Source: Symsagittifera roscoffensis | Lineage: Eukaryota; Xenacoelomorpha; Acoela; Convolutidae | Direction of reading: 5' to 3' | NCBI RefSeq assembly: GCF_963678635.1 | Contig: NC_087069.1 | Span: forward strand, 17,208,660 to 17,272,659 | DNA: 64,000 nucleotides | Part shown: piece after piece, positions 54,246 to 64,000 of the stretch | How the letters are laid out: each line of letters begins with the position of its first letter | Numbering within the stretch: the first letter of the stretch is position 1 | The notes under the pieces: generated by a model | Seen by the model: only the letters and a program-made list of their open reading frames with translations | What the model was told of the DNA's origin: nothing | Database searches by the model: none | Program-made: the position numbers and the translations under genes

Positions 54246-57200
54246 TGTGCTATATGATGAGTGTTGTATCGGATTGTGAGCTGGTTGAGTAGTTGGTTTG
54301 TCGTTAGTATGTTCAAGAGCGGAATGTGGTAGTGAGTAGGTTTTGAGGGATTCATGTTGTTGTAGATAGAGAAGTGAGATAAAAGAGAATTAGTAGAATG
54401 AGTTAAAGATGAGAAGAAAGAGTTGCGACTATCTTTTAACAATTCAGGTCGGAGACAGTGAATTGAAGCGAGCGAATTTGGTTTGCGATTATTAATTAGC
54501 ATACCGGTTTCTGATTGGTCAATTCTGCAACAACATGACTCGACGCCCTCACGCGGTGAGAGACCGAACGCGCGAATTTGCATAACGTGATTTGATTGGT
54601 CGAGAAAACACTTTGATTTATGAATTTGAGGCACATCGACCTCTTGCGACGAAGAACATAACTTACTAGACGAGTCAAGTATATTAAATGTATTTATAAA
54701 TGATAAGGCCGAATTGAATGCCTCAATAGACTTTACAACAAAAAGTTCATCGTAGATTGATGGCGCTGGAGCTGGGAAGGTTGGATGTCGAGACAGATAA
54801 TCCACAATGCCTAAAGTAACCCCAGGCACGTGAATAACTTCGAAATCGAAAGGTAGTAACCGGTCCGCCCAACGTGAAAGACGCGACTGATAGGATTTGT
54901 TATTATAATTTTCACTCAATGCCGAAATAATGGCTTTGTGGTCGGTTAATACTTGAAAACGATTGCCCAATAAATAAGTACGAAAATGTTCGCACGCCCA
55001 AACGATTGCCAACAACTCAAGTTCATTCGTACTATATTTTGTCTCAGCATTATTGAGAAAGCGTGAGGCAAACGCGGTTGGGGCCCAAACTCCTGGTTCG
55101 ATCTCCTGTTCCAAACATGCCCCTAACCCGTTATGACTAGCGTCACATTTCACCCGAGAACTTTTTGAAGAGTCATAATGGAATAAATTGGGAATATTAG
55201 CCAACATATTTATGATACTCTTGAAGGCGCTATCTTGTTCCTCCCCCCACCGAAAAGACTGTTTGTTACATGCCTTTAGAGATTCTCGGAAATGAACGGT
55301 ATATGTGTGTAGATCAGGTATGAATCGTTGTAAGTGATTTAACGTCCCCATAAACGAGCGGAGCTGCTTTAAGGTTTTGGGAGGTTTAAGTGATCGAATC
55401 GCATCAATCTTTGAAAATTTCGGGCAGTACCCGTGCTCATTTATGACATAACCTAGCCATGTTAATTGGTTTACTGATAACTCGCACTTACTGAGTTTCA
55501 ATGCCCAGCCTTCTGCGTCGAGTCGCTGCATCACTCTTTCAACCAAGTCATTATGTGCTTGAACGTCTCCTTTCGTGACTACTAGAATGTCGTCGAGGTA
55601 GCAAACCACACCTTCTAATCCTTGCAAGGTACAATCCATCGCCTTCTGAAACTCGGTTGGCATGTCGGTCAACCCATAGAACCCTGTCTTAAACCGATAG
55701 GTTCCCGTAGCATCTCCGCATAAAATATTGAAATTACAATGATTGCTGGTGGCTGAAGACAATGGCAGCTGGCTGAAAGCATATTTCAAGTCTAACGAGG
55801 TGAACCAAACGGTGCCTGGTACATCTTTAGTGATTATTTGAGCCACAGAATCAACAAGCTCGTGAATATTTGGCATCTGGTACTTGTTCTTCCAGATTTG
55901 CGCATTCATCGGTTTAGCATTTAAAGCAAGTTTTTTCGAGCCGTCCTTCTTGGCAGTCAGTACAATGGGTGCTATGAAATAGTCAGTTGTGCATTTGTCC
56001 AGTTTCTCAATGTGACCTTGTTTTACCAACTGTTTGATTTCGTTAGCGACTCTGTCCTGGATGTGAATTGGGACTTTACGTCCCTTAACCTGACGTGGTA
56101 CCAGTGGATACTTGAAGTTTGTAAACACTTTGTGGTTCTTTGATCTTCCTAATCGATTAAATACGTGCGCGTATTTTTTAGCGAAGAAAGAACTCCAATA
56201 ATCGGAGACAGGATCCTGGTTCAGAACCTCAAGTTGCTGAACGTGTTCTGCCTTCAGTTGGGTGGTCACTATTCCCAATTGGTCTTGTAAGTCCAAACCC
56301 AACAGGTTTCTTGTTCTGTTCTCCGAGACAAGGAAGCAAGCCTCTTCCACTCTCCAACCACTAGACGAGATCGGTAGACAAACTGAGCCGAGAAGGCGGA
56401 TTGGTTTTTTATTGTAATCAACATACAGAGTGTCTATAGGATTCCGTGCTACGTCTCGAAATTTGAACGACGGGTTTCGCTGTAATATCAAATCGCAAGT
56501 CCGTTTATTAATGAATGAGACAGGACTTCCAGTGTCGATGGTTGAGTAGAAGAAGCTCGAACCCGTACGCAGCTGGATACTGAGGCTTCTCGGTTTCCCT
56601 TTGTTTGATCTGAGAAGCTCAGCGCTATCAATCCTAACAGCACTTTCAAGTTGTAGCACACTGTATTCGGGTTCGCTATCATAGTCTGCATCAATGAAGT
56701 TACAGTCAATTGAGGGGTCAATCACTTCCTCACTATCATCGACCAAATTGACGCGACGTCTTGACGAGTTACAGCATTTAGCAAAATGACCTCGTTTTTT
56801 GCAAAGATTGCAGGTAACCTCTCGAGCGGGACACGACTTTCTGTGTTCCGGGCTAAAAGGGTTGCCACAGAAATAACATGCTTTGTTGCCTTTGTTACTT
56901 TGTATATTTGGTCGATTAGAGTTGTTCTGAGGAGTATTCCGCTTTCCTCTAGATGACTGTATTGAGAAAGTGGGTTCTTGTTTTATCTTGACATTTCCAG
57001 TGACTTGGTTATGTGGGAGTAGTTTTTGGAACTGGGCTGATGTACTAGCCCCTTTTTCGCATTCTAGAGCGAGTTGGAATGTATCGTCTAAATCTGCTTT
57101 TGCCTTAATCAGCTGCTGTTGCACATCCACATCACGAATTCGTCCTATGAAAAGATCTTTCAGGTTATCCCTCTCTTGAGCACGTGGCCAATTACACAAG

Positions 57201-57802
57201 GCAATTTGAGCACTGAGGCGAGCGTAGAATGAAGAAAAGGTGTCATTTTCCAACATAAAGATATTGTTGTACAGTTTAATGCGCTCGACAGTATAATCGC
57301 GTTCTATCTTGAATAGTGATTCGCAGGCTTTGTGGAAATCACGGAAAGGAGTGACACTGATGTCCGTATGCGGGTAGGAATCCGCGAAGCGTCGTTTCCC
57401 TTCGTTTCCTAGAGCGAAAAACAACCGTGACTTCAGTCGGGCTTCTGCTTCGTGATAGAACCAGTTGAGGCCTATTCTGGGGCCTTTCCTTCTGCGCTCG
57501 GCATTGTATTCGGCCATGCGGCGAACTGCTGCCTGATCTCTGAGGAGGCGTGCATCGGCCTCCGCAGCTGTTTCCGTCGCTCCTATGATCTCAGCTTTTG
57601 GAGGTGGTTCATCGATGACCTCCGTGGGTTCTGCTAATAACTCCTGAGGGTTCAGGTTATCTTTTAACCCCACCGCCAGGAAGAACTGTCCAATCCAAGA
57701 TTCCCAAAGGAATGGGGGGTTAATCGAAGGTTTCGCCCAAAAAGGGGGAATACCCAACAGTTCAGTCCTGTCTTCGTTCACAGGAACTGCTGGCTGCGCC
57801 AT
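54197..57802 (-). CDS. Retrotransposon ORF1: Gag-protease-RT-RNase H
   Basis: 1,201 residues in one frame. Gag occupies about 1-350, with zinc knuckles at 309-324 (C-x2-C-x7-H-x3-C) and 331-344 (C-x2-C-x4-H-x4-C). Aspartic protease active site IDTGSPVSF is at 422-430. RT has SLDLKYAFSQLPL (D671), GFYGLTDMPTEFQ and CYLDDILVV (DD at 736-737). RNase H has KCDASHNGLGA (D887), ELELLAI and LTDHKAI (D954). A tail of about 190 residues without a recognised domain ends the frame. Gag and Pol share one frame, with no stop between them. The ATG's first base is the last base of the 5' LTR, so the primer-binding site lies inside the Gag start. Internal translation would be needed if a downstream ATG is used. 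Confidence 0.96.
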   Translation of the reverse strand: MAQPAVPVNEDRTELLGIPPFWAKPSINPPFLWESWIGQFFLAVGLKDNLNPQELLAEPTEVIDEPPPKAEIIGATETAAEADARLLRDQAAVRRMAEYNAERRRKGPRIGLNWFYHEAEARLKSRLFFALGNEGKRRFADSYPHTDISVTPFRDFHKACESLFKIERDYTVERIKLYNNIFMLENDTFSSFYARLSAQIALCNWPRAQERDNLKDLFIGRIRDVDVQQQLIKAKADLDDTFQLALECEKGASTSAQFQKLLPHNQVTGNVKIKQEPTFSIQSSRGKRNTPQNNSNRPNIQSNKGNKACYFCGNPFSPEHRKSCPAREVTCNLCKKRGHFAKCCNSSRRRVNLVDDSEEVIDPSIDCNFIDADYDSEPEYSVLQLESAVRIDSAELLRSNKGKPRSLSIQLRTGSSFFYSTIDTGSPVSFINKRTCDLILQRNPSFKFRDVARNPIDTLYVDYNKKPIRLLGSVCLPISSSGWRVEEACFLVSENRTRNLLGLDLQDQLGIVTTQLKAEHVQQLEVLNQDPVSDYWSSFFAKKYAHVFNRLGRSKNHKVFTNFKYPLVPRQVKGRKVPIHIQDRVANEIKQLVKQGHIEKLDKCTTDYFIAPIVLTAKKDGSKKLALNAKPMNAQIWKNKYQMPNIHELVDSVAQIITKDVPGTVWFTSLDLKYAFSQLPLSSATSNHCNFNILCGDATGTYRFKTGFYGLTDMPTEFQKAMDCTLQGLEGVVCYLDDILVVTKGDVQAHNDLVERVMQRLDAEGWALKLSKCELSVNQLTWLGYVINEHGYCPKFSKIDAIRSLKPPKTLKQLRSFMGTLNHLQRFIPDLHTYTVHFRESLKACNKQSFRWGEEQDSAFKSIINMLANIPNLFHYDSSKSSRVKCDASHNGLGACLEQEIEPGVWAPTAFASRFLNNAETKYSTNELELLAIVWACEHFRTYLLGNRFQVLTDHKAIISALSENYNNKSYQSRLSRWADRLLPFDFEVIHVPGVTLGIVDYLSRHPTFPAPAPSIYDELFVVKSIEAFNSALSFINTFNILDSSSKLCSSSQEVDVPQIHKSKCFLDQSNHVMQIRAFGLSPREGVESCCCRIDQSETGMLINNRKPNSLASIHCLRPELLKDSRNSFFSSLTHSTNSLLSHFSIYNNMNPSKPTHYHIPLLNILTTNQLLNQLTIRYNTHHIAQWRNKQNSSLLSKTSH
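57784..57801 (-). other. Primer-binding site, overlapping the Gag start codon
   Basis: Immediately after the 5' LTR the minus strand reads TGGCGCAGCCAGCAGTTC. TGG plus an acceptor-stem-like sequence is the normal form of a tRNA primer-binding site; TGGCGCAG recalls serine-tRNA-primed elements, but the tRNA is not identified. The site is also codons 1-6 of ORF1. Confidence 0.7.
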
Positions 57803-58107
57803 GAGATTTGCCGAGATTTAAAGGACAAAACTAGATTGTTCGTAATAGTGAATTGATTGATTAGTTGCTTTGATTCTTAGTTACTTGAGATTTAGTTAGT
57901 CAGACTTTGACTAAATGAAATAGAACAAATAGAGATTGAATAAACTTTACATCTAACAACGATGTATACAAAACATAAGAGTGATCACACACAGTGTGTC
58001 GCTCGGTAAGGCCAACCCGGTGACCTTGAGCAGACTGGTAAATAACTATGCAGCATGGCTGCAAAAGACAGCAAAATAAATGAGGTACTAAATGTCGCCT
58101 CATCACA
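57802..58107 (-). repeat. 5' LTR
   Basis: 306 bp, nearly identical to 51075-51380 (two substitutions). No strong TATA box is apparent in it by eye. Confidence 0.96.
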
Positions 58108-58112
58108 CTTTG
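58108..58112. other. Target-site duplication CTTTG (right)
   Basis: Second copy of the five-base duplication created by retrotransposon insertion. Confidence 0.92.
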
Positions 58113-58249
58113 GATGAATCGGGAGCAGCAATGTCGACTATGTCACGGAAAGATTGGAAACATGATGATTCTATCCAAATTAAATTAGACTGTCTTAAAA
58201 CTAAACTTTTACCGCTTAAATTAAGTTCATAAGCTATTAAAATAAACTA

Positions 58250-58530
58250 TTTTAAGCCTGCTCGCTAACTCGAAATTAGTTGAAAAATCAAAAATTTCAT
58301 ACCGGTTTTTTTCGACACCCAGAAAGTTTTTGGAAAAGTTTTAAATGTCGTTCTCATCACAGCTGAGAGGGCTTTAAAATGATATATCACTCAAATCTCT
58401 CCGATGATTATTTATGGTAGCTGATTTTGTCTGGAAAACAAAAGAGAGAAAAAAGAGGCAAAAAAACTAAAAAAAAACACCTGAATACAAAGTTCCTCCC
58501 CATTTTTCTAATAGTCGGAACAACAAACGA
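58250..58530 (+). repeat. Dispersed GATATATCACTC repeat, copy 4
   Basis: Matches the body at 13395-13645 and 40443-40712, including GATGATTATTT, ACCTGAATACAAAGTTCCTC and GTCGGAACAACAAA. Its right end again has the GTCGGAACA motif. Confidence 0.7.
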
Positions 58531-59490
58531 ATAAGCTTTTTGAGATACTTTTGTAAGCTTTTGCTCAGAACCCGATTTAAAGCAAAATCGCTGTAATAAG
58601 ATGCTTCACTTGACACCGCAAACTTTGCATGATGTTGCAGCAAATTTCGTCGACAAAACGACAGTTGGGAAAGTTTCTGCCAGATGTGCAATATTTTCCT
58701 CAAAAGTATCAGTAAACTTTTTGAGAGGTTCTTGACAAAATAGAAAAGAAGTACTTTTTGAACTATCAAACTAGACGCTAGTCGCTAAAAAAAAGTCGCC
58801 AATAATGTCTGTTACATCGCGAGCACAAAATCAAAACGAAGGTTTTCGAAAACACAGGCGACATTTAAGTGGAAAAAAAAGAGAAGAAAAGAGATGGACA
58901 AGAAAAATAGTGACTCAGATAGACGTTTACCGTGATGACAACCTAATTAGACTGGGTGTGGCCAATTCCTTCAATAAAATCACAGAAACTTAGATACAAA
59001 AAGTTGCAAACCAGCCTGAGTAACAAAGGAACTGCATTGATTCCAGTTTTGGAGGATTTTGTGAAGATGAAAAGCAAAAAGGTGGAAAAAACGAATCGGA
59101 AATGGCGGCGGAGATAGAAAATAAGATACTGTAATGAGCACACGCGAAAGTGCAAGAAATCAAAGAAATGGGGAACAGGCACTAAGACTATCTATAAGAA
59201 GATTCGGGCAAGGCTATGAGCAAAAAAATAAGGAGCACCAGAAACCAATCAGAAAAACTGGAAACCAGGAACCAAGAAATCATGCAACGGTGATGAGAGA
59301 TCCAGCCTTAAAAGGAGACTTAAAAGAAGGGAAGTAGACAAATTGGAGAACTAGTGCCTCGCAAGGAGAGTGTGTAAAAAGGCTCTGACAGCGACTTTTA
59401 TTTTGTGATGTTGGAAACTATAGAATAGATGGTCACAATTGATATCACAAAAATGATCCTTCAATTGAGACGTGAAGACAGAAATACAGT
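58531..59490. other. No supported gene
   Basis: Purine-rich plus-strand sequence with short basic ORFs (58805-58993, 59134-59337) that match no family and are probably compositional. Confidence 0.4.
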
Positions 59491-59640
59491 GCTGATTTAA
59501 ATTAACCGGACAAAACGCGTTAAACTTGAAATTTAAAACGCATTTTTCTCAAATTGGGTTGGGTTTAGGTGAAAACTTAGGAAGACAAAACTTGCTTAAA
59601 GTTCTAGCAGAATTAATATGGTGTAATTTGTTTTGAGAAA
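59491..59640 (+). mobile_element. Solo arm of the foldback transposon
   Basis: CAGTGCTGATTTAAATTAACC and the following ~145 bp match the left arm of the element at 2451 with about 15% differences, including TTTTTCTCAAATTGGGTT and AGAATTAATATGGTG. No matching right arm is found nearby. Confidence 0.75.
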
Positions 59641-59943
59641 TTCGGGCCCGAAATTTTACCCCAAAAATGGGTCATTTTGGCTTTTCTTAGTTAATCAAAA
59701 ATTACGCCGAAAATATCCAGTCGATCACAGACATAATTATATCAAAGTGAGCCCCTTACGTAGCCCAACAAACTTTATGAAGGGTATAATCTTTTCCACT
59801 TTATTTTTGTTTTGCGCGTCGTGCAAAACTTTGCAAGAATTTCTGCATTTATCAAGTGAGTGAAGCGGAAACTTTGCATAAGGGTATACGGCCTAATCCA
59901 TTTCAAAACCTGAACACAAATTGCAAAAAGATTCCGTTAAGTT

Positions 59944-60140
59944 CTCCCCCCTCCAACTTTTGCCCCTTTGCTCCCATTCAATCCCCCTAACGTTTGCCCC
60001 TTTGCTCCCCTCCCCCCTCTGAACCCCCCCATCAGCACCCCCCCCCCCCACCTGAACACCCCCACCTGAACAACCCCACCACCACCTGAACAACCCCCCA
60101 CCTGAACACCCACCTCCACCTAACCCACAACCTCCGCCAC
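59944..60140 (-). repeat. C-rich minisatellite (G-rich on minus strand)
   Basis: Repeated CCCCCACCTGAACA units with long C runs (up to 12 or more) make the minus strand rich in GGGG blocks separated by short loops. Upstream units read CCCCTTTGCTCCC. Strong strand asymmetry and many G-runs give potential G-quadruplex structures on the minus strand. Confidence 0.85.
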
Positions 60141-63100
60141 CTGATGTTTATCACTTTCTTGGACACTGACAAGGAAACTCAATTGTAATTGATTTTTATT
60201 CATTGAATTCCAATGCGGGCGCATTACTCATTTTGATAAATGGAGAAATTCTTGCACAAAAATTTGCACCACGCAAAAACAAATAGTGGAAAAAATATTT
60301 ATTTTCATAATGCAATGTTTTTTTTTGCGAGGAAAAATGGATTTATTTTCATTTTTAGAGAAATTTTGTTGTCGGAGTATAACATGGAAATCGATTGTAT
60401 TGACATTATTTTAGACCTCAAAAATCCATAATAGCTGTAGAATTGGCGTTTCGACTGTATTAGATAGACTACTAACCTGAGCGTAAGATTGATTAGACAT
60501 TTAATTAAGTAGTACAACAAACAAATGGTTGAGTTCAAAATAGTTCATTCTTCGAATATATCGCCCCCCTTATCCCAGAAATTAAAAGTTGACGAAATCG
60601 GCGAAACCCCTCCCCCCCCCCCAAAAAAAACAAAATCTCGGAACTAAGGAAGCTAATGTTACGAAATTCAGAGTAGCGGTATATTAGATGTTTTGACCCG
60701 GGCATACGAAAATTGGGACCCCTCAGACCCTTGGAAGGGGGCAAGTGATGACGGTCCCCGGAAGTGTAAATGGCCCTACGGAAATTAGCGGCGGTATTAG
60801 GGCAATTTTTTTTAATGTTATAGGCCTATTTGAGGAAAGCTTAAGTTTCGAACCCCAGACCCCTAGAACCCCCCACTTCCGGTTTTGTGCTCTAAGTAAT
60901 AGAACCCACTCTTAACTTCTGGAAATCGTTTCTCGGCCCTCAATGAACATAGGGAGCTGAAGTTTAGAGGGATGATTGATAATGGCAAGATACATCTTGT
61001 GTTATAATTTGAACCGTTTCCAAAGGGTGGATCGGAAGCTATTAGCACTTTAAAAACACCCCCTTAAACCTGAAATAGGCAATTTACGCAAAAAATGGAG
61101 GTGGCTTAATGATTTCCTTGCGGCAATGGACATAAAATACGAACCTCTAAAAAAGATCCCTTATGAGTGTACGCCCTCCGGCGGCTCTTTCTGGTGTTAA
61201 TAGCGCTATTCTAGGGAAAAGTGATTGTGGACCTTAGAAATGGGATAAATTGTGAAGTATTAATGGGATATGGATTGGAACATGGTAGTTAGGGCCACCA
61301 TGGATTCTGAACCCAACTTTGGAAGTTTGATCCCGGTTGATCCCTGGGTAAAATTATGTTGACCTTTGGGCTATTTCACCCGAAAATTGCCTGAAAAACC
61401 CCGAGATAAACAACGGAAAGTTGCGTATTCCGCAGACCAACCCCTGGAATTGAGAATGGGTTATTAACTGATAACTGGGAGGAAACTTGCATATTGAGAA
61501 AAAGGGCAGAAGATGATAGCAATACAGCTTTTACATTGCAACCTTGGAGTAGTAGAGTTAATTCAGAGTGGACATGGTAAATATTGGGTTCAGTTTAGCT
61601 TGGCAAATGATCTATTAAAAGCAATTCAACTAGACTAAAGAAAAGTGGTCCCAGAGGAAAATGATAGTAATAGGACACTGCAGCATGAGAATGAAGTCTC
61701 CTAAGTAGTATAAACAGACGGCGAGTTTGTCTGGCTTCCCGGAGGTGATTTCTTGGTTTGATTTGCCCTAATAGACAAAATACGTTCCCCTGATAGCTAG
61801 AAGATCGGGGTTGGAATAAAGTACAGATTGAAATTTTAGATGCCTAAAATGAAATAATTACCTATGAAAAGGGTCTCTCCCTACCATTGGGGGTGGGAAT
61901 GTTAACGGGATAATAAAAAAAGATCTAGGGATCGTCACTGAATAAACATAGCATGGTTAAGAGGTTGAGTTTAACTCGGCTGCTGAATTTCACGGAGGTC
62001 AAGAATTAGTGGATTAGAATTGTATGACACTTGTTTGCTTGGTCAATTTGTGACTCCTAACGCATACCGGGTATCTAATAAGCGTAAAAAGATTGATAAA
62101 AGAAACCAAATTTGGCACATGAATTGACAGGTGGAGGGATAAAGTCATAAGACATGTGCGAACGGTTGATTTTAGCGAAAGTCAAGACTGATAGAGAATG
62201 GCGTGAGTTAACTAAAACTAATTGTAAAAAAAGATAAGAAATTGGAGAGTACCGGAGAGCCTTTAAGAGTCCGAAGAGTTGCTAGCTACAATTAAGAGTA
62301 GTTGGTTCTCATTCAGAGAAGAGAGCATTTGATACTGTGATAGTGCATAGTTGGTTCTCATTTAGTTAGGGAGAACAATAATTTCTAGTGATTCGAGTAG
62401 TTGGTTCTCGGAGTCAGAAAACATTTATAGCAGAAACAGTAGGTATTTAGTTCTCATTAAGGTGAGAAAACGTCTCTACAGAGAGAGAATTGGTTAGTGA
62501 TGCCAGTTGGAAGTCAAGTTGTAATTGGGTAATTATGCTGATAAATTGCGGACCCTTTCCTTTTGATTTGATTATTAGATTATAACCTGGCCACTCAGCG
62601 CCTTCTGTATTTAGCCGTATATTCTTCTGAGTTAAATTACAGTTGGAACCTGTTGCGATTTTATCGAGTAGTCGAGACAACCTGAAGAGCAGCACAACAG
62701 AACGGGGCAAGCAACATAATACAATACAGAATATTTTCCACCAACTTAACCTTTTCGGGATTGTAGATAGCCTTGAATCTTGGTCGCTCCTCTTATTCAC
62801 TATCCGTGGGACCACTTTGAAGTGTCGTTTAGAGAGAAAACATTGAACCTAGAGAAGCAATCCTCTAAACCTACAATAGAGAATTTTTTCTCACTTTTCT
62901 TATATGCAGGCGAAAACTTCGTCTTTAGGAGAGCTTTTCCTTCTACATTTTTGATTTTTACTCTTGTTTGAGATCTTTGATTTTTACTCCAGTTTTAGTT
63001 CGAATAAAGCATGCAGGTGGATCATTTTAATTGCGTAATGTAAAATTGCTTTGCTGAGCCTTTTAGGACGGCTTTAATTTTGAATGCTTGTTTGCGTATC

Positions 63101-63523
63101 TAGTCAAAAACCACAAATGAAGAAAGCAATTCGAACTAGGGAACCACAATTAGTTTAGACCAGTGTAGTTTTCTTTAGAATTGCAATACATTTAGCAGAA
63201 ATGTGCAAGCCTGATTTTTTAAATAGCTATAAAAGTTAGGGAAAAAGTGTTTGAAAATTTTTCTTGAAACCAAAACGAATGAAACAGATTTAATAGATCT
63301 GCTCTGACGTGACTCCCTACAAGTTTTCTTGGATGTAACTGATTTTTTAACAAAAAAAAACATGTAGCGCCAGTTCCTTTACTTTTTGTAGAGCAGCTGG
63401 AACAAAGTTCGGCTCTCACGAAAACTTTGCACTCTTTGTAAAAGTGAATAATCTTCCGTACACCAAAAAAGACAAAAACTTAACTCTATACCGTGTTTTT
63501 TGAAAACAAAAATAGCAACCGAC
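60141..63523. other. Unassigned region, different composition
   Basis: From about 60550 to 62850 the plus strand is more G- and A-rich than elsewhere. It contains a C11 tract (about 60610) and a block AGTTGGTTCTCATT repeated in diverged form near 62299, 62349, 62399 and 62450. The longest ORF (62815-62447, minus, 122 codons) is not recognised. It may be leader or LTR-like sequence of an old element, but no paired repeat was found. Confidence 0.4.
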
Positions 63524-63794
63524 CAGGTGCGGATCTATGATTTTCTCGAGGGGCGAAATTTCTGCACGCAGGCATTTTTTGAAAAACAGGCCTAAAAAGC
63601 GTTCTTGGGCACTTTTTGGATGTTTTTTTTGGTGCCCGATCCCGCCTCGAAATTGGTATACATTGGCGCCAAAGGCGCTTTAAAAAAAAGTTAACGGTCC
63701 GCCAGCCACAGCTGGAGGTCTTAAAATAGTACCAAAGGGAAGACCCTTTGCGTAGTCAGGGGGTCGAGTCGCGAAGCCCTTAATTCGGGTGCTG
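63524..63794. mobile_element. hAT-type non-autonomous element, copy 3 (inverted)
   Basis: A 271-bp element beginning CAGGTGCGGATCTATGATTT and ending GGGTGCTG. It is flanked by the identical octamer CAACCGAC at 63516-63523 and 63795-63802. Internal blocks (CAGGGGGTCGAGTC, GGCGCCAAAGGCGC, CTCGAGGGGCG) match copy 1 in the opposite orientation. No coding capacity. Confidence 0.9.
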
Positions 63795-63802
63795 CAACCG
63801 AC

Positions 63803-64000
63803 ATGAAATAAAACTGTGATAAGACTATAAAGCCTGCTTCAATTGATTTTGGAACATCATTTTGAGCGGTATTAATTTTCAACTTCTTAGTAAACAGAAC
63901 AGAACATACTGCGCTTTAACTATTTGCTAATTTTGACAACCCAATAAATTTACTAATAACTATTTTATATTTTATGCTCATGGAAGTCATTTTATTGATT
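63803..64000. other. Window end, no feature seen
   Basis: AT-rich sequence with an AATAAA at about 63943; no gene can be assigned. Confidence 0.4.

Larger units (their letters stand above)
51075..58107 (-). mobile_element. Complete Ty3/Gypsy retrotransposon, Mag-like
   Basis: A 7,033-bp element on the minus strand with two 306-bp LTRs (TG...CA) that differ at two positions, a 5-bp target duplication CTTTG (51070-51074 and 58108-58112) and two long intact ORFs. ORF1 carries Gag, protease, reverse transcriptase and RNase H; ORF2 carries integrase in the -1 frame, overlapping ORF1 by 49 bp. RT before integrase places it in Ty3/Gypsy. The double zinc knuckle (C-x2-C-x7-H-x3-C followed by C-x2-C-x4-H-x4-C) resembles the Mag/SURL group. 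LTR identity and open frames indicate a recent insertion that may still be competent. Confidence 0.97.

Noticed and set aside
52755-57637. Plus-strand ORFs across the retrotransposon
   Set aside because: All are antisense shadows of the two retrotransposon ORFs.
59893-60119. Glycine-rich minus-strand ORFs
   Set aside because: Products of the C-rich minisatellite.
1-64000. CRISPR arrays, operons of bacterial type, rRNA
   Set aside because: The tandem arrays here have no spacer-repeat structure; introns and LINE/LTR elements show a eukaryotic nuclear context.

Overview
The window is AT-rich, intron-containing nuclear DNA from an animal. No prokaryotic gene organisation, rRNA or CRISPR is visible. 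It carries five recognisable conserved genes set in a dense, mostly non-coding repeat landscape. The gene set (OST4, SSR2/TRAP-beta, APRT, C11orf54-type hydrolase, four-EF-hand calmodulin-like protein) and the Mag-like Ty3/Gypsy, LINE and hAT-type transposons fit a metazoan, probably an invertebrate. I cannot name the species.

Layout. 1-8 kb: a 39-residue OST4 gene that is easy to miss, a foldback transposon (2451-2798), a decayed plus-strand LINE (3.4-4.3 kb) and a decayed minus-strand LINE ending in a simple repeat (5.6-8.0 kb). 8-13 kb: modular T-rich repeats and an unidentified coding-like block with a promoter-like segment (9.2-11.9 kb). 13-18 kb: two successive local duplications; the second copied the first coding exon of SSR2, leaving a start-less but open exon copy about 1.7 kb upstream of the intact gene. 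19.7-29.1 kb: APRT in two exons separated by an 8.8-kb intron. The intron holds a ~160-bp satellite-like array, itself part of a 1.48-kb tandem duplication, plus an 'empty' copy of the host repeat without the array. 30.8-35.5 kb: two small inverted-repeat transposons, exon-like sequence of an unidentified gene, and the intact single-exon C11orf54 homologue starting 41 nt after it. 36-42 kb: tRNA-like SINE fragments and a three-exon calmodulin-like gene on the minus strand. 42-50 kb: another LINE fragment, a second satellite (~155 bp), and two hAT-type non-autonomous elements with 8-bp target duplications, one containing a nested element. 51.1-58.1 kb: a complete, apparently young Ty3/Gypsy (Mag-like) retrotransposon on the minus strand, with 306-bp LTRs differing at 2 positions, a 5-bp target duplication and two long intact ORFs. 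58-64 kb: repeat fragments, a strongly strand-asymmetric C-rich minisatellite, unassigned sequence and a third hAT-type element.

Function. OST4 and SSR2 both act at the ER translocon (N-glycosylation and the TRAP complex) and lie about 16 kb apart on the same strand. APRT is purine salvage; C11orf54 homologues are zinc-dependent ester hydrolases; the EF-hand protein keeps three plausible calcium sites and has lost the second. Most of the rest is transposon-derived, and repeats fill the introns of APRT and the calmodulin-like gene.
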